Shown in pieces: positions 1 through 7,546 of a DNA stretch of 35,961 bases. This DNA comes from Hyphomicrobiales bacterium (lineage in GTDB: Bacteria > Pseudomonadota > Alphaproteobacteria > Rhizobiales > Rhizobiaceae). The notes under the pieces were generated by a model, which saw nothing but the letters and a program-made list of their open reading frames with translations, was not told the origin of the DNA and did not search any database. Position 1 is the first letter of the stretch. Every line of letters starts with the position of its first letter. Where the stretch lies: the NCBI GenBank assembly GCA_012842935.1, contig DUSC01000076.1:1-35961 (forward strand), written 5' to 3'. The position numbers and the translations under genes are program-made.

Positions 1-179
1 AAATTTATATGATTTTTCAATCATTAGCTATTCTTTTTTAAACCTACCGGGAATTGGACCGACTGGCATGGCCGAATCGTGTGATTAGGTGGCGCGTTTC
101 GCTCGGATTTTCAAAGGCAAACACCGATCTGTCCTCTCAGCCTCATTTCCGTGCCATTCATGGGAGCGCGGAAGCGCCA
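1..179. other. AT-rich edge without a gene
   Basis: The first 50 bases are about three quarters A+T, in sharp contrast to the GC-rich remainder, and the stretch holds no credible reading frame. A GCGC-GGAA-GCGC mini-hairpin lies at about 167-178, just before the transposase remnant. The composition fits flanking or terminal sequence of a decayed mobile element, but no terminal inverted repeat was identified. Confidence 0.4.
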
Positions 180-624
180 ATGGCAAGCATATTAGCCGCG
201 GCGAAGCCGCAGAAGCGTGATGCCGACACGAAGCTGGCGCCGGGCCGGCTGAGCGTGCTGGAGCTGGCGAGGAACTCGGGACGTCGCCGAGGCGTGCCGC
301 CAGCGGGGCCTGGAGCGGAAGAGCTTCTGCGAATGGAAGCGTCGGTTCCGGACGCAGGGCTCCGAGGGTCTGAAGGCCCTGCCGCCGATCCACAAGAGTC
401 ATCCGCTGACGCCGCCGCCGGAGGCGGTCGAGCGGATCAAGGCGCTGGTGAACCCGGCATACGGCTGCGACCGGCACGAAGCTCCGCTGGACCTTCACGT
501 CGCCGGACCTCGCTGGCCCTGCACAACCGCCTCGGCGCTGAATTGCGGCGCCTTCGTGCGCGCCTCGAACGTCATCCCCGGCGGCATCGAGGCAGGCCAC
601 TATTGTTCGGTCAAGGTGCAGTAG
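180..624 (+). pseudogene. Decayed transposase N-terminal fragment (IS481/IS3-like)
   Basis: The start at 180 reads LSVLELAR in one frame. After about 280 the family-like sequence continues in another frame as VAEACRQRGLERKSFCEWKR and later AYGCDRHEA, up to a stop at 622-624. This is the helix-turn-helix part of a common integrase-type transposase that normally continues with further DNA-binding and DDE catalytic domains. Two apparent single-base losses around the ELGN position explain the frame change, and about three codons seem missing before AYG. From about 485 on the sequence no longer resembles the transposase, and the whole catalytic core is absent. I infer a non-functional remnant, perhaps fused to an unrelated tail. 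The assignment is from recognised motif text, not a search. Confidence 0.6.
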
Positions 625-652
625 GCCATTGCGGGCCGCGCGCCGCCGCATT

Positions 653-684
653 CCGGCCGCCTTCGCCCGTGCGAAGGCGGCCGG
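653..684 (+). terminator. Strong hairpin, likely transcription terminator
   Basis: A perfect 14-bp stem (653-666 with 671-684) closes a 4-base loop and is followed by GCTGTCTTTG. It lies between the transposase remnant and the 3' end of the minus-strand gene at 707, so it may end transcription from either side. Confidence 0.6.
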
Positions 685-706
685 GCTGTCTTTGTTCCGG
701 CCGCCG

Positions 707-901
707 TCAGCCGCCGTCCGCAGGCGGTCTCGGATAGGTGACGAGGAACTGCCAGGCTCCCAGGACCGCCAATCCGCCCGCCAGCGCCGCCCAAATCTCA
801 GCGCCGTTGACGTATTCGATGACGGCCCAGGCGACACAGACGGCGACGAGGACCACACGCCGCCACAGCGGCCTCAGGAATGGGTGATCTCGGTCTGCCA
901 T
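707..901 (-). CDS. DUF3329-like small membrane protein
   Basis: A 64-residue protein opening MADRDHPFLRPLWRR, followed by two hydrophobic segments (about residues 16-29 and 34-53) and a short polar tail. The N-terminal pattern of an acidic start, HPF, then PLWRR before the first membrane helix is typical of DUF3329-type proteins, which are small inner-membrane proteins of unknown role in Rhizobiales. The start at 901 is chosen because GGAG lies about 9 bases upstream; the frame remains open further upstream, but that extension is Ser/Arg-rich and does not look coding. It stands alone, with no operon partner on its strand. Confidence 0.6.
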   Translation of the reverse strand: MADRDHPFLRPLWRRVVLVAVCVAWAVIEYVNGAEIWAALAGGLAVLGAWQFLVTYPRPPADGG

Positions 902-998
902 GCATCCGCGCTCCGGGAAAGCCGCCGGGCCGTCGTTCAATCGTGCGGCGGCGACCTGTTCTCCGACCTTAGCGTCGGTCGCGGTTGCGTGACAGCCC

Positions 999-1547
999 GT
1001 GGCGCTCTCCGTGATGTGGGCAGGATTCCTGTCGCTGCGTTCCATGATGTTCGGGACGAAACTCCGGCCGCCCGCCCTCCACGAAGCCGTCGTCGAGCGG
1101 CCTTCCCTGCTCCGGCTGCTGCGCTTCCCGATCGCTGCCATCGTCGTCGGCGGGCCGGGATGGATCCGGCGACTGCTGCTCGGCGCCGTGCTGCCGATGT
1201 TCGCCGGCGAGGCGGTGAAGGAGTTCTCCGGTGACCGCACCATCGGGCTCGGCCTGCTGCTGGCAGTCTTCGCCATCGTCTGGCCGAACGACATTGCCGG
1301 CTGGATCGACACGTTGCGCGCCCGAAGGCGGACGAGGACGACGGACGGTCGTCGCCGCGCGAGGCGGGCGAGCGGACCGCCGTCCCGCGCGCTTCGGCCG
1401 AAAACGTCTTTCCCTGCACCGGGAGAGGCCCCGATCGAGGTCGACGGCTCCCGGCGGCCGCTCCGTCAGCCGCACCGCTGGCGCAGCATGGCGACGTTGC
1501 GGCGCACGCTCTCGACCGCCTCATCGATCTCGGCCGGCGTGTTGTAG
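999..1547 (+). CDS. Possible small membrane protein (doubtful)
   Basis: I do not recognise this frame. It has two hydrophobic stretches (roughly residues 40-68 and 80-95, the latter LGLLLAVFAIVWP) and GC-rich third codon positions up to about 1320, which argues for coding. After that it becomes an Arg-rich tail and overlaps the convergent gene at 1466-2731 by 82 bases, which argues against the given end. Another frame near 1320 reads an acidic tail (PKADEDDGRSS), so a frameshift is possible. The start is unclear: GTG at 999, ATG at 1014 and ATG at 1044/1047 all lack a good ribosome binding site. A membrane role is inferred only from hydrophobicity. Confidence 0.35.
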   Translation: MALSVMWAGFLSLRSMMFGTKLRPPALHEAVVERPSLLRLLRFPIAAIVVGGPGWIRRLLLGAVLPMFAGEAVKEFSGDRTIGLGLLLAVFAIVWPNDIAGWIDTLRARRRTRTTDGRRRARRASGPPSRALRPKTSFPAPGEAPIEVDGSRRPLRQPHRWRSMATLRRTLSTASSISAGVL

Positions 1548-2731
1548 GCGGCCGCGCCGATGCGCACGACGCCGTCGTCCGCCGGGATGCCGAGCTGGTG
1601 GACGACTTCCCAGGCGTAGTTGTGACCCGACCAGACGAAGATGTTCTCCGCCGCCATCAGGCGGACGAGCGAGTCCGGGCGGATGCCGTCGAGGGAAAAC
1701 GAGACGGTCGGTACGCGCTCGGCCACCCTCTCCTTGTCGGCAATTCCGTGAATGGTCAGCCCGTCGACCTGCAGAAGTCCGTCGATCAGCCGTGTCGCCA
1801 GGCCCGCCTCGTGGGCGGTCGCGGCCGCGTAGGCGGCAGCGATGCGCTGCCGCCGCGGTCCGGTCGCGCCGACCATCGTTCCCAGTCCGGCGAAATGGTC
1901 GACCGTGGCGGTCAGGCCGGCCATCAGTTCGATCTGCGGGGTACCGGTTTCGAAGCGCTCGGGCAGCCCGTTCGACGAGCACCGGCACTTGTAGGGCGGA
2001 AGCGTCTCCAGCACCGCCCGGCGACCCCAGACGATGCCCAAGTGCGGGCCGAAGAACTTGTAGGACGAGCAGGCGAGGAAATCGCAACCGAGTTCGCCGA
2101 CGTCGACCAGCCCGTGCGGCGCGAACTGCACGGCGTCGACATAGACCAGTGCCCCGGCGGCCTGGGCAACCTGCGTCAACGCCTGCACCCGGTTGATCGA
2201 GCCGGTCAGGTTCGAGGCGTGGTTCAGCGCGACCAGCCGTGTGCGCTCGGACAGCACGGCCGCGAGGGCCTCCCCCTCGACCTGCCAGCTTTCGGTCGAG
2301 AACGGCACGAAGCGGACCGTCAATCCCCGGTCTTCCGCCAGTTGCAGCCAGGGCGAGACGTTGCCCTCGTGGTCCATGCGCGTCACGATGATCTCGTCGC
2401 CGGGCAGGAATCCTCGGCCGAGCGTGCGCGACAGATGATAGGTCAGCGTCGTCATGTTCGCGCCGATGACGATCTCGTCCGGTCCGGCGGCGCCGAGGAA
2501 GTCGGCCATTGCGGCATGCGCCTCCTCGACGACGCGCCCCGCCGCAACCGTCGTGGCGAAATGCCCGCCGAGATTGGCGTTGGTCTCGATCAGGCAGCGC
2601 GCCACCGCCTCGGCCACCGCCCGCGGCACCTGCGTGCCCGCCGGATTGTCGAGATAGACGCGCCGGCTGCCGCCGTCCTTCAGCGCCAGCGCCGGGAAAT
2701 GCGCCCTCAAATCCTCGACCGGAAAGTCCAT
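1466..2731 (-). CDS. Cysteine desulfurase-like aminotransferase class V protein (VC1184 subfamily)
   Basis: A 421-residue fold-type I PLP enzyme. Visible landmarks are YLDNPAGTQ near residue 26, the ring-stacking histidine in DHEGN (His121), Asn/His in LNHASN (170-175), the cofactor-binding VDAVQFAPHG (Asp199, Gln202) and CSSYKFFGPH with the Schiff-base lysine at Lys225. The overall pattern matches the cysteine-desulfurase-like VC1184 subfamily rather than IscS or SufS, and I see no surrounding suf or isc genes. True desulfurase activity is therefore uncertain; some relatives act on other amino compounds. A GAGGGGGG ribosome binding site precedes the ATG at 2731. The aldo/keto reductase gene lies 42 bases upstream on the same strand, so the two may be cotranscribed. 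Confidence 0.85.
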   Translation of the reverse strand: MDFPVEDLRAHFPALALKDGGSRRVYLDNPAGTQVPRAVAEAVARCLIETNANLGGHFATTVAAGRVVEEAHAAMADFLGAAGPDEIVIGANMTTLTYHLSRTLGRGFLPGDEIIVTRMDHEGNVSPWLQLAEDRGLTVRFVPFSTESWQVEGEALAAVLSERTRLVALNHASNLTGSINRVQALTQVAQAAGALVYVDAVQFAPHGLVDVGELGCDFLACSSYKFFGPHLGIVWGRRAVLETLPPYKCRCSSNGLPERFETGTPQIELMAGLTATVDHFAGLGTMVGATGPRRQRIAAAYAAATAHEAGLATRLIDGLLQVDGLTIHGIADKERVAERVPTVSFSLDGIRPDSLVRLMAAENIFVWSGHNYAWEVVHQLGIPADDGVVRIGAAAYNTPAEIDEAVESVRRNVAMLRQRCG

Positions 2732-2773
2732 GGTTCCCCCCCTCGCCCGACCGGCTGTTTCCGCGCGTCTATC

Positions 2774-3826
2774 TCACGGACACGGATTGCCGAACCGTTG
2801 GTGCACCACGTCAACTGCCTTCTGCATCTCGTCGGTCCACGTCACCTCGGCCGAATCGAGCGCCATGTCGAGCTGCTCGAGCGAAGTCGCGCCAATGATG
2901 TTGGACGCGACGAACGGGCGGTGCGTGACGAAAGCGTTGGCGAACAGCGCCGGCTCCATGCCGAAGGAGCGCGCCACCTTGCCATATTCGAGGATCGCCT
3001 CGGCGGCGTTCGGCGTCTCGTAGCGCTGGCCGCGGTTGAACAGGGTGGTCCGCGCGCCGGCCGGGCGGGCGCCGTGGTCGTACTTGCCGGTGAGATAGCC
3101 CTGCGCCAGCGGCGAATAGGCGAGCAGCGCTACCTCCTCGCGGTCGCAGACCTCGGCAAGGTTCACCTCGAAGGTTCGGTTGAGCAGGTTGTAGGCGTTC
3201 TGCAGCGAGACCGGCCGTGGGCCGATGCCCTTCTCGCTCTCGAAGACGTAGCGCATCACGCCCCAGGAGCTCTCGTTGGAAAGTCCGAGATGGCGGATCT
3301 TGCCGGCCTTCACCAGTTCGTCGAACACGGCGAGCGTCTCGGCGATCGGCGTTTCGTCCGCGTCGCGCGGCAGCGGCCAGGTCTCGACACGGGTCGGATT
3401 GGACCCCCAGGGAACACGACGATCGGGAAAATGGATCTGGTAGAGGTCGATCCAGTCGGTCTGCAGACGCGCCAGCGACTTGTCGACGGCGTCGAGAATG
3501 TCGGCGCGCACCAGTCTCGACGGCCGACCGCCGCGGAACCATTCGTTCGCCGTGCGGCCGACGACCTTGGTCGCCAGCACCACCCGGTGCCGATTGCCGC
3601 GGGCCTTCATCCATGAGCCGACGATTCGCTCGGTCGATCCCTGCGTCTCCGGTTTCGGCGGGATCGAGTAGAGCTCCGCCGTATCGAGGAAGTTGACGCC
3701 GCGCGCGAAGGCGCGGTCCATTTGCGCGTGGCCGTCGGCCTCGCTGTTCTGCTGGCCCCAGGTCATCGTGCCGAGGCAGATGCGCGAGACGGAGAGGTCC
3801 GTCCGGCCGAGACGGCTTCGTTGCAT
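2774..3826 (-). CDS. NADP(H)-dependent aldo/keto reductase, Tas family
   Basis: A 350-residue TIM-barrel oxidoreductase closely resembling E. coli Tas along its length: LGTMTWGQQNSEADGHAQ near the N-terminus, DTAELYSIPPKPETQGSTE, then LSNESSWGVMRYV, LLNRTFEVNLAEV and GARTTLFNRGQRY. Catalytic Asp48, Tyr53 and Lys87 are in place, and the active-site His is in DLYQIHFPD. The family reduces aldehydes and ketones with NADPH; the physiological substrate of Tas proteins is unclear. The C-terminal part (VASNIIGATSLEQL) carries the usual cofactor-phosphate-binding region. AGGAAG lies 6 bases before the ATG. It is flanked by the aminotransferase gene downstream and a small membrane protein gene 59 bases upstream, all on the minus strand. 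Confidence 0.9.
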   Translation of the reverse strand: MQRSRLGRTDLSVSRICLGTMTWGQQNSEADGHAQMDRAFARGVNFLDTAELYSIPPKPETQGSTERIVGSWMKARGNRHRVVLATKVVGRTANEWFRGGRPSRLVRADILDAVDKSLARLQTDWIDLYQIHFPDRRVPWGSNPTRVETWPLPRDADETPIAETLAVFDELVKAGKIRHLGLSNESSWGVMRYVFESEKGIGPRPVSLQNAYNLLNRTFEVNLAEVCDREEVALLAYSPLAQGYLTGKYDHGARPAGARTTLFNRGQRYETPNAAEAILEYGKVARSFGMEPALFANAFVTHRPFVASNIIGATSLEQLDMALDSAEVTWTDEMQKAVDVVHQRFGNPCP

Positions 3827-3885
3827 GGGTTCTTCCTGGGTGAGGTCGGGAGGTGGTGCGGTGGCGGGGAGCGGGCCGACGGCGG

Positions 3886-4134
3886 TCAGGTGATCAGCGT
3901 GATGGTCGAGGCGATCGACATCAGCGTGGCGACCACGATGAGCGCGCCGTAGACGCGCGGCCTGTCGAAAAGCATGGCGTGGCCCGCAACCCAGGCGGCC
4001 GTCGCCGCGCCGAGCGCGAAAAGGAATCCGGACCGGTCGCCGTAAAGCAGGTTCGCGGCCATCAGCCCGCCGATGATGACCGCGCCGAAGACGATGATCA
4101 CCGCAATCGCGTACTTCTCGTAATTGTCTTCCAT
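3886..4134 (-). CDS. Small three-helix membrane protein, unknown function
   Basis: An 82-residue protein with a short acidic N-terminus (MEDNYEKYA) and three predicted membrane helices at about residues 9-29, 36-53 and 62-81. There are no recognisable catalytic residues. The start at 4134 is preceded by GAGGAA at 5-bp spacing, which is better than the in-frame upstream alternatives. It lies 59 bases ahead of the aldo/keto reductase on the same strand and may be the first gene of that three-gene unit. The family is not recognised. Confidence 0.65.
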   Translation of the reverse strand: MEDNYEKYAIAVIIVFGAVIIGGLMAANLLYGDRSGFLFALGAATAAWVAGHAMLFDRPRVYGALIVVATLMSIASTITLIT

Positions 4135-4336
4135 ACCCGTTCCTCGCGGAGGCGCCCGCACCGTCGCGGCGATTCTCGTCATTGTCACGACGCGCGACAA
4201 GAAGACCGCTGCGGCCGGGCTGTCAATTTCTACCGTCGGTTTCCGGCGCCGGCATCGGTCGCGATTCTGGCACGGGCGCGCGCGTGAAGCTACCCCCCCG
4301 AGGGGCGCACGCGCCATGATGGCGGAAGCGGGAACG
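4135..4336. other. Intergenic region with small hairpins
   Basis: No gene seen. Near the end of the J-domain gene there are two short inverted repeats: CGCCATGATGGCG at about 4311-4323, and a CCCCCCGAGGGG run near 4293-4304. They are plausible 3' structures of the J-domain transcript, which runs on the minus strand; neither has a T-tract. The promoter of the downstream 3-helix protein must also lie here, but no clear hexamers stand out. Confidence 0.3.
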
Positions 4337-4834
4337 TCAGGCGCGGGGCGGGCGCGCCTCGGCGAGCGCGCGCCGCCGTGCATCGTCGATCAGCATGTTG
4401 GCGACCTGCATGCGCTGCAGCGCTCGCTGCCTCAGATGCGGTGCGACGCGGTCCGGATGGTTGCGGAAGGCAAAGGCGCGGCGGATGTGCGCGAGCCGGG
4501 CGACCGGGATGTCGCCCTTCAGGCCGAGTTCGCGCGAAATGACTTCAGGCTCCACGGACGGCAGTTCGGCCGGCGTTGGATCCGGGTCGGCGGCGACGCG
4601 CGCGGCCTCGAATAGCGCCTCGACCGTTTCGTCGACGTCGCCGGACGCCTCGCGATAGACGGCGGCGACGGTCTCGTCGGAAACCGTGATGCGGCCCGAC
4701 AGGAGTTCGTCGGCAACGGCGAGATAGTCGAAGGAAACGGAGGCGGGACCGGTCGCGTCGCGTCCGTCGTTGGCGGACTCGGAGAGAAGATCCTGAAGGA
4801 GGCTGGCGAAGTCGCGGCTCTTGTGCATGGGCAT
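4337..4834 (-). CDS. J-domain protein with C-terminal HPD motif
   Basis: A 165-residue protein whose last third resembles the helix II-HPD-helix III core of DnaJ: IRRAFAFRNHPDRVAP, with His126-Pro127-Asp128, followed by LRQRALQRMQVANMLIDDARRR. J-domains stimulate ATP hydrolysis by a DnaK-type Hsp70. Here there is no Gly/Phe region, zinc finger or substrate-binding domain. The first 90 residues are acidic and predicted helical with no family I recognise. It is therefore probably a specialised co-chaperone rather than DnaJ. The start at 4834 has a very strong GGAGGAG at 5-bp spacing, although the frame is open further upstream. It has no same-strand neighbour close by. Confidence 0.7.
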   Translation of the reverse strand: MPMHKSRDFASLLQDLLSESANDGRDATGPASVSFDYLAVADELLSGRITVSDETVAAVYREASGDVDETVEALFEAARVAADPDPTPAELPSVEPEVISRELGLKGDIPVARLAHIRRAFAFRNHPDRVAPHLRQRALQRMQVANMLIDDARRRALAEARPPRA

Positions 4835-5003
4835 GACAGCTCCTCCGACCTTGCAATACGCGGAAAGCGGTCCGGTGTCGCAATATATGCATGCCAAGTT
4901 AAGAATGCCTTCCTGCCGGCCGGACCATTTTAGCCGTCCGGCGGATTGCCGACCGTCGCCGAGCGGCCGGTGATGGCGATTTGATGACGCGGAGACGCGT
5001 TCG

Positions 5004-5024
5004 TGCGCATGGCTGCCATGCGCA
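5004..5024. promoter_or_regulatory. Perfect 10+1+10 palindrome, operator candidate
   Basis: Two 10-base arms (TGCGCATGGC and its reverse complement) flank a single T. It is centred about 82 bases upstream of the ATG of the DUF1127-like gene and followed by CACAAT at 5035-5040, a possible -10 element. An uninterrupted dyad this long in a non-coding gap fits a dimeric repressor site. No cognate regulator gene is nearby. Confidence 0.4.
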
Positions 5025-5095
5025 TGCTGCACTGCACAATAGCGGTGAATCGACCTACATCGGGGATGGGGAGGAACGAGACCAGGAGCCAGACC

Positions 5096-5263
5096 ATGGG
5101 GTTCTTCACCGAAATTTTCGCCAGGCCGCGGCCGAAGGAGCAGGACCGCTATCGGGCCGCGCTGGCCGTGCTCAACGCCCTGAGCGACGCCGACCGCATC
5201 GACATCGGCATCAAGCCGGCCGACTTTCCGCGCATTGCCCGCGAGATGGCGGCGCGCCAATAG
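5096..5263 (+). CDS. DUF1127-like microprotein
   Basis: A 55-residue protein starting MGFFTEIFARPRPKEQDRYR and ending LSDADRIDIGIKPADFPRIA followed by REMAARQ. The C-terminal pattern, L-S-D-x-x-x-x-D-I-G-I-x-x-x-D-x-P-R-I-A, is the hallmark of DUF1127/YjiS-type small proteins, which are abundant in alphaproteobacteria and in some species bind RNA. An AGGAG sits 7 bases before the ATG at 5096; a longer in-frame start at 5003 is less likely because it would begin inside the palindrome. The gene is monocistronic and converges on the DUF1993 gene. Confidence 0.6.
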   Translation: MGFFTEIFARPRPKEQDRYRAALAVLNALSDADRIDIGIKPADFPRIAREMAARQ

Positions 5264-5277
5264 GGCGGCGCGGCCGA

Positions 5278-5293
5278 GGCGCGGCGCCGCGCC
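5278..5293. terminator. GC palindrome between convergent genes
   Basis: A 16-base perfect palindrome (GGCGCGGCGCCGCGCC) sits in the 66-base gap between two convergent genes. It could fold as a short hairpin that ends both transcripts, but has no T-tract. Confidence 0.3.
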
Positions 5294-5329
5294 ATCTGCC
5301 CTTGAGGCACCGTGGGCCCCTCCCCGCCT

Positions 5330-5836
5330 CTATCCCCGGCCGAAGAAATCGGCCTTGCCGAGCGGCACGCCGCGGCTGCGAAGGATGTCGTAGGCCGTGG
5401 TGACGTGGAAATAGAAGTTCGGCGTCGCGTAATGCAGCAGGTACTGAATGCCGGTGAAGCGCAACTCGCCCTGGCGAAGCGCGACGACGATCTCGCGTTC
5501 TTCGGAACCGTCGATGTCAGCGTCCGAAAAGGTGTTCAGCAGGTCGCGGGTCCTTGCGATCCGGGCACGGAGGTCGATGAAACGCGTCTCCGTGTCCGGG
5601 AAGGACGGGATGTCGCGCCCGGCGAGCCGGCAGCTGGCCCCTTTGGCGTGATCGCAGGCGATCTGCACCTGCGACCTGAGCGGCAGCATGTCTGGCGCGA
5701 GCCGCGCCGAAAACAGCTCGTCGAGATCGGCGGCAGACTCGGCAGCATGGCGTTCCGCCTTGGCCAGAACGTGGTCGAGCGCCTTCAGCATGGCGTCGAA
5801 TACCGGCACCGAAGCCTTGTACATCGAGATCGTCAT
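5330..5836 (-). CDS. DUF1993 family protein
   Basis: A 168-residue protein opening MTISMYKASVPVFDAMLKAL, the characteristic start of DUF1993, with ALRQGELRFTGIQYLLHYAT and NFYFHVTTAYDILRSRG near the C-terminus, both typical of the family. It is predicted all-helical and related in fold to DinB-like four-helix bundles. The conserved C-terminal His residues (HYATPNFYFH) could bind a metal, but the function is unknown. It is divergent from the secreted DUF1176-like gene; both genes have the same GGGAGGAT ribosome binding site. No signal peptide is visible, so it is probably cytoplasmic. Confidence 0.85.
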   Translation of the reverse strand: MTISMYKASVPVFDAMLKALDHVLAKAERHAAESAADLDELFSARLAPDMLPLRSQVQIACDHAKGASCRLAGRDIPSFPDTETRFIDLRARIARTRDLLNTFSDADIDGSEEREIVVALRQGELRFTGIQYLLHYATPNFYFHVTTAYDILRSRGVPLGKADFFGRG

Positions 5837-5974
5837 TCCATCCTCCCGTGCCGCCGCCGTGGTGTACTCATCGCGCTTTTTTCGCCGTGCCGCCAGATCC
5901 CCCCGCGCGCCCCTTCATTGCTGCGCCACATTCGCGCACGATCCTCCTCGCACGTCGCGGGAGGATGATTCGGA

Positions 5975-7030
5975 ATGACGAGACCGGTTTCCATGGCTCT
6001 GGCACTCGCCGTTGCCGCATCGCTGGCGCAGGTCGCGGCCGCCTCGGCCGACGCGCCCTATCTCGACGACCGTTCGGACGCCGCAGCGCTGGTACGTTCC
6101 TTCTACAATGCGGTGAACCGGCGCGAATACGCCCGTGCCTGGGACTATTTCGGCGAGACGAAACCGTCGAAGAGCTTCGAGGCGTTCGCCGCAGGCTATG
6201 CCAAGACCGAACGCGTCGACGTCGTCACCGGCACCGTCGCCACGGAAGGCGCGGCCGGCAGTGCTGTCTACTTCGTGCCGGTCGCCATCAGCGCCGTCGG
6301 CACCGACGGCGAGGCGAAGGTCTTCGCCGGATGCTACCGTGCCCGTCTGGCCAACCCGCAGGTTCAGGGTGTCCCGTTCCGCCCGTTGCACCTCGAAAAA
6401 GGCAGCCTGAAACCGGCTGAAGGCGAGCTCGCCGACGCGCTTCCCGAAAGTTGCCCAGATGGTCCGCCCGTCGAGCCGCGCGACGCGGTGCTCGAGCGCG
6501 TCGCCGCGACCTTCCGCGCGGCCTACGCAGGCACCTGCCAGACGCTCGAACCCGACGCCGAACCGGACGCCGCCGCGCCCGAGATTCACGAGATCGGTTT
6601 CCGCTATTCCTACGACGGCGCGGCAGACGAGGAGCGCAAGGCCCGCCTTTTCCGCTTCACCTGCGGCTGGGGTGCCTACAACACCAACGAGGTCTACTAC
6701 CTCGCCGACGACGCCGGCGAAATCAGCCAGCTTCAGTTCGCCCAGCCCGAGCTCGACATCCGCTACGAGGACGGCGACGACGACCGCACGGTCAAGTCGA
6801 TGCGCATCGTCGGCTATTCGGCGAGCGACCGGGCGGTGAATTCGTTCTACGATCCCGGGACTCGCACCATCACTACCTTCTCCAAGTGGCGCGGCGTCGG
6901 CGACGCGTCCTCGTCCGGCCTCTACCTCTTCCGCGACGGACGCTTCACACTGGTGAAGTACGAGGTCGACGCAAGCTACGACGAGGAGATCAATCCCGAG
7001 ACGGTGCTCGACTTCGAGACCGCGCCGTGA
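5975..7030 (+). CDS. Secreted protein with DUF1176-like C-terminal domain
   Basis: A 351-residue exported protein. Residues 1-26 form a signal peptide with probable cleavage after ASA. Residues about 33-150 look like an NTF2/SnoaL-type cone domain (VRSFYNAVNRREYARAWDYF), followed by a Cys-containing linker. Residues 185-350 carry DUF1176 signatures: RLFRFTCGWGAYNTNEVYYL, VNSFYDPGTRTITTFSKWRG and DGRFTLVKYEV. Family members are periplasmic and of unknown function. The cysteines near residues 123, 163, 189 and 233 might form disulfides. GGGAGGA lies about 9 bases before the ATG. It stands alone and converges on the DUF1330 gene. Confidence 0.7.
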   Translation: MTRPVSMALALAVAASLAQVAAASADAPYLDDRSDAAALVRSFYNAVNRREYARAWDYFGETKPSKSFEAFAAGYAKTERVDVVTGTVATEGAAGSAVYFVPVAISAVGTDGEAKVFAGCYRARLANPQVQGVPFRPLHLEKGSLKPAEGELADALPESCPDGPPVEPRDAVLERVAATFRAAYAGTCQTLEPDAEPDAAAPEIHEIGFRYSYDGAADEERKARLFRFTCGWGAYNTNEVYYLADDAGEISQLQFAQPELDIRYEDGDDDRTVKSMRIVGYSASDRAVNSFYDPGTRTITTFSKWRGVGDASSSGLYLFRDGRFTLVKYEVDASYDEEINPETVLDFETAP

Positions 7031-7085
7031 GCGGAGCGCGGCGTTTCCGGCTGCGCGCCCGAATGCCGGTATCGCGGCCGGGTCT

Positions 7086-7113
7086 TCTCGCCCTCGCGGG
7101 GGCGCCAGCGAGA
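7086..7113. terminator. Hairpin between convergent genes
   Basis: TCTCGC at 7086-7091 pairs with GCGAGA at 7108-7113 around a GC-rich loop that can itself fold. It lies in the 87-base gap between the convergent DUF1176-like and DUF1330 genes. No clear T-tract. Confidence 0.3.
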
Positions 7114-7117
7114 CACC

Positions 7118-7537
7118 CTACTCGCCGAAGCCCTCTCCAGACGGCCGCGGCGCCAACCTGATTAGCCGCGAATCGAGCACCGCCGCCTGTCGGTGGATCA
7201 CGGCCTTCCGGTAGTCGGGGTCCCTGATCATCTCGACGAAGGCCGCGGCGGAAGGGTATTCGGCGATGAAGCAGCGGTCCCAGCGCTCCTCTTCGGGTCC
7301 GATCAGCATCAGGCGGAAGTCGCCGCTCCAGGCGATGCGGCCGCCCAGCCGGCGGAAGACCGGTCCGCTTTCGCGCCCGTAGGCGGCGTAGGCCTCGGCC
7401 CCGCTCGCCCTGCGGCCGTCGGGATAGGCGGCCTGCTCGCGCAGGCGCACCAGGTTGAGCATGTGGATCGGCCCCTCGTCGGGAAGCGCGCGGAAGGCGC
7501 CGAAGCGCTCGCGTGTCGGGTCGACGTGTCCGGTCAT
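7118..7537 (-). CDS. DUF1330 domain protein
   Basis: A 139-residue protein with the DUF1330 ferredoxin-like alpha-beta pattern: PIHMLNLVRLREQAAYPDGR, AYAAYGRESGPVFRRLGGRI, WDRCFIAEYPSAAAFVEMIR, then DPDYRKAVIHRQAAVLDSRL. The family resembles dimeric alpha/beta barrel (NIPSNAP/EthD-like) proteins with unknown substrates. The gene starts 9 bases after the stop of the secreted hydrolase gene with a strong AGGGGGG site, so the two form a transcription unit. No membrane or export signal is seen. Confidence 0.8.
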   Translation of the reverse strand: MTGHVDPTRERFGAFRALPDEGPIHMLNLVRLREQAAYPDGRRASGAEAYAAYGRESGPVFRRLGGRIAWSGDFRLMLIGPEEERWDRCFIAEYPSAAAFVEMIRDPDYRKAVIHRQAAVLDSRLIRLAPRPSGEGFGE

Positions 7538-7546
7538 GAGTCCCCC

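Noticed and set aside
1598-3616. A 672-codon plus-strand frame across the aminotransferase and aldo/keto reductase genes
   Set aside because: It spans two well-supported minus-strand genes and has no recognisable motif, so it is an antisense shadow.
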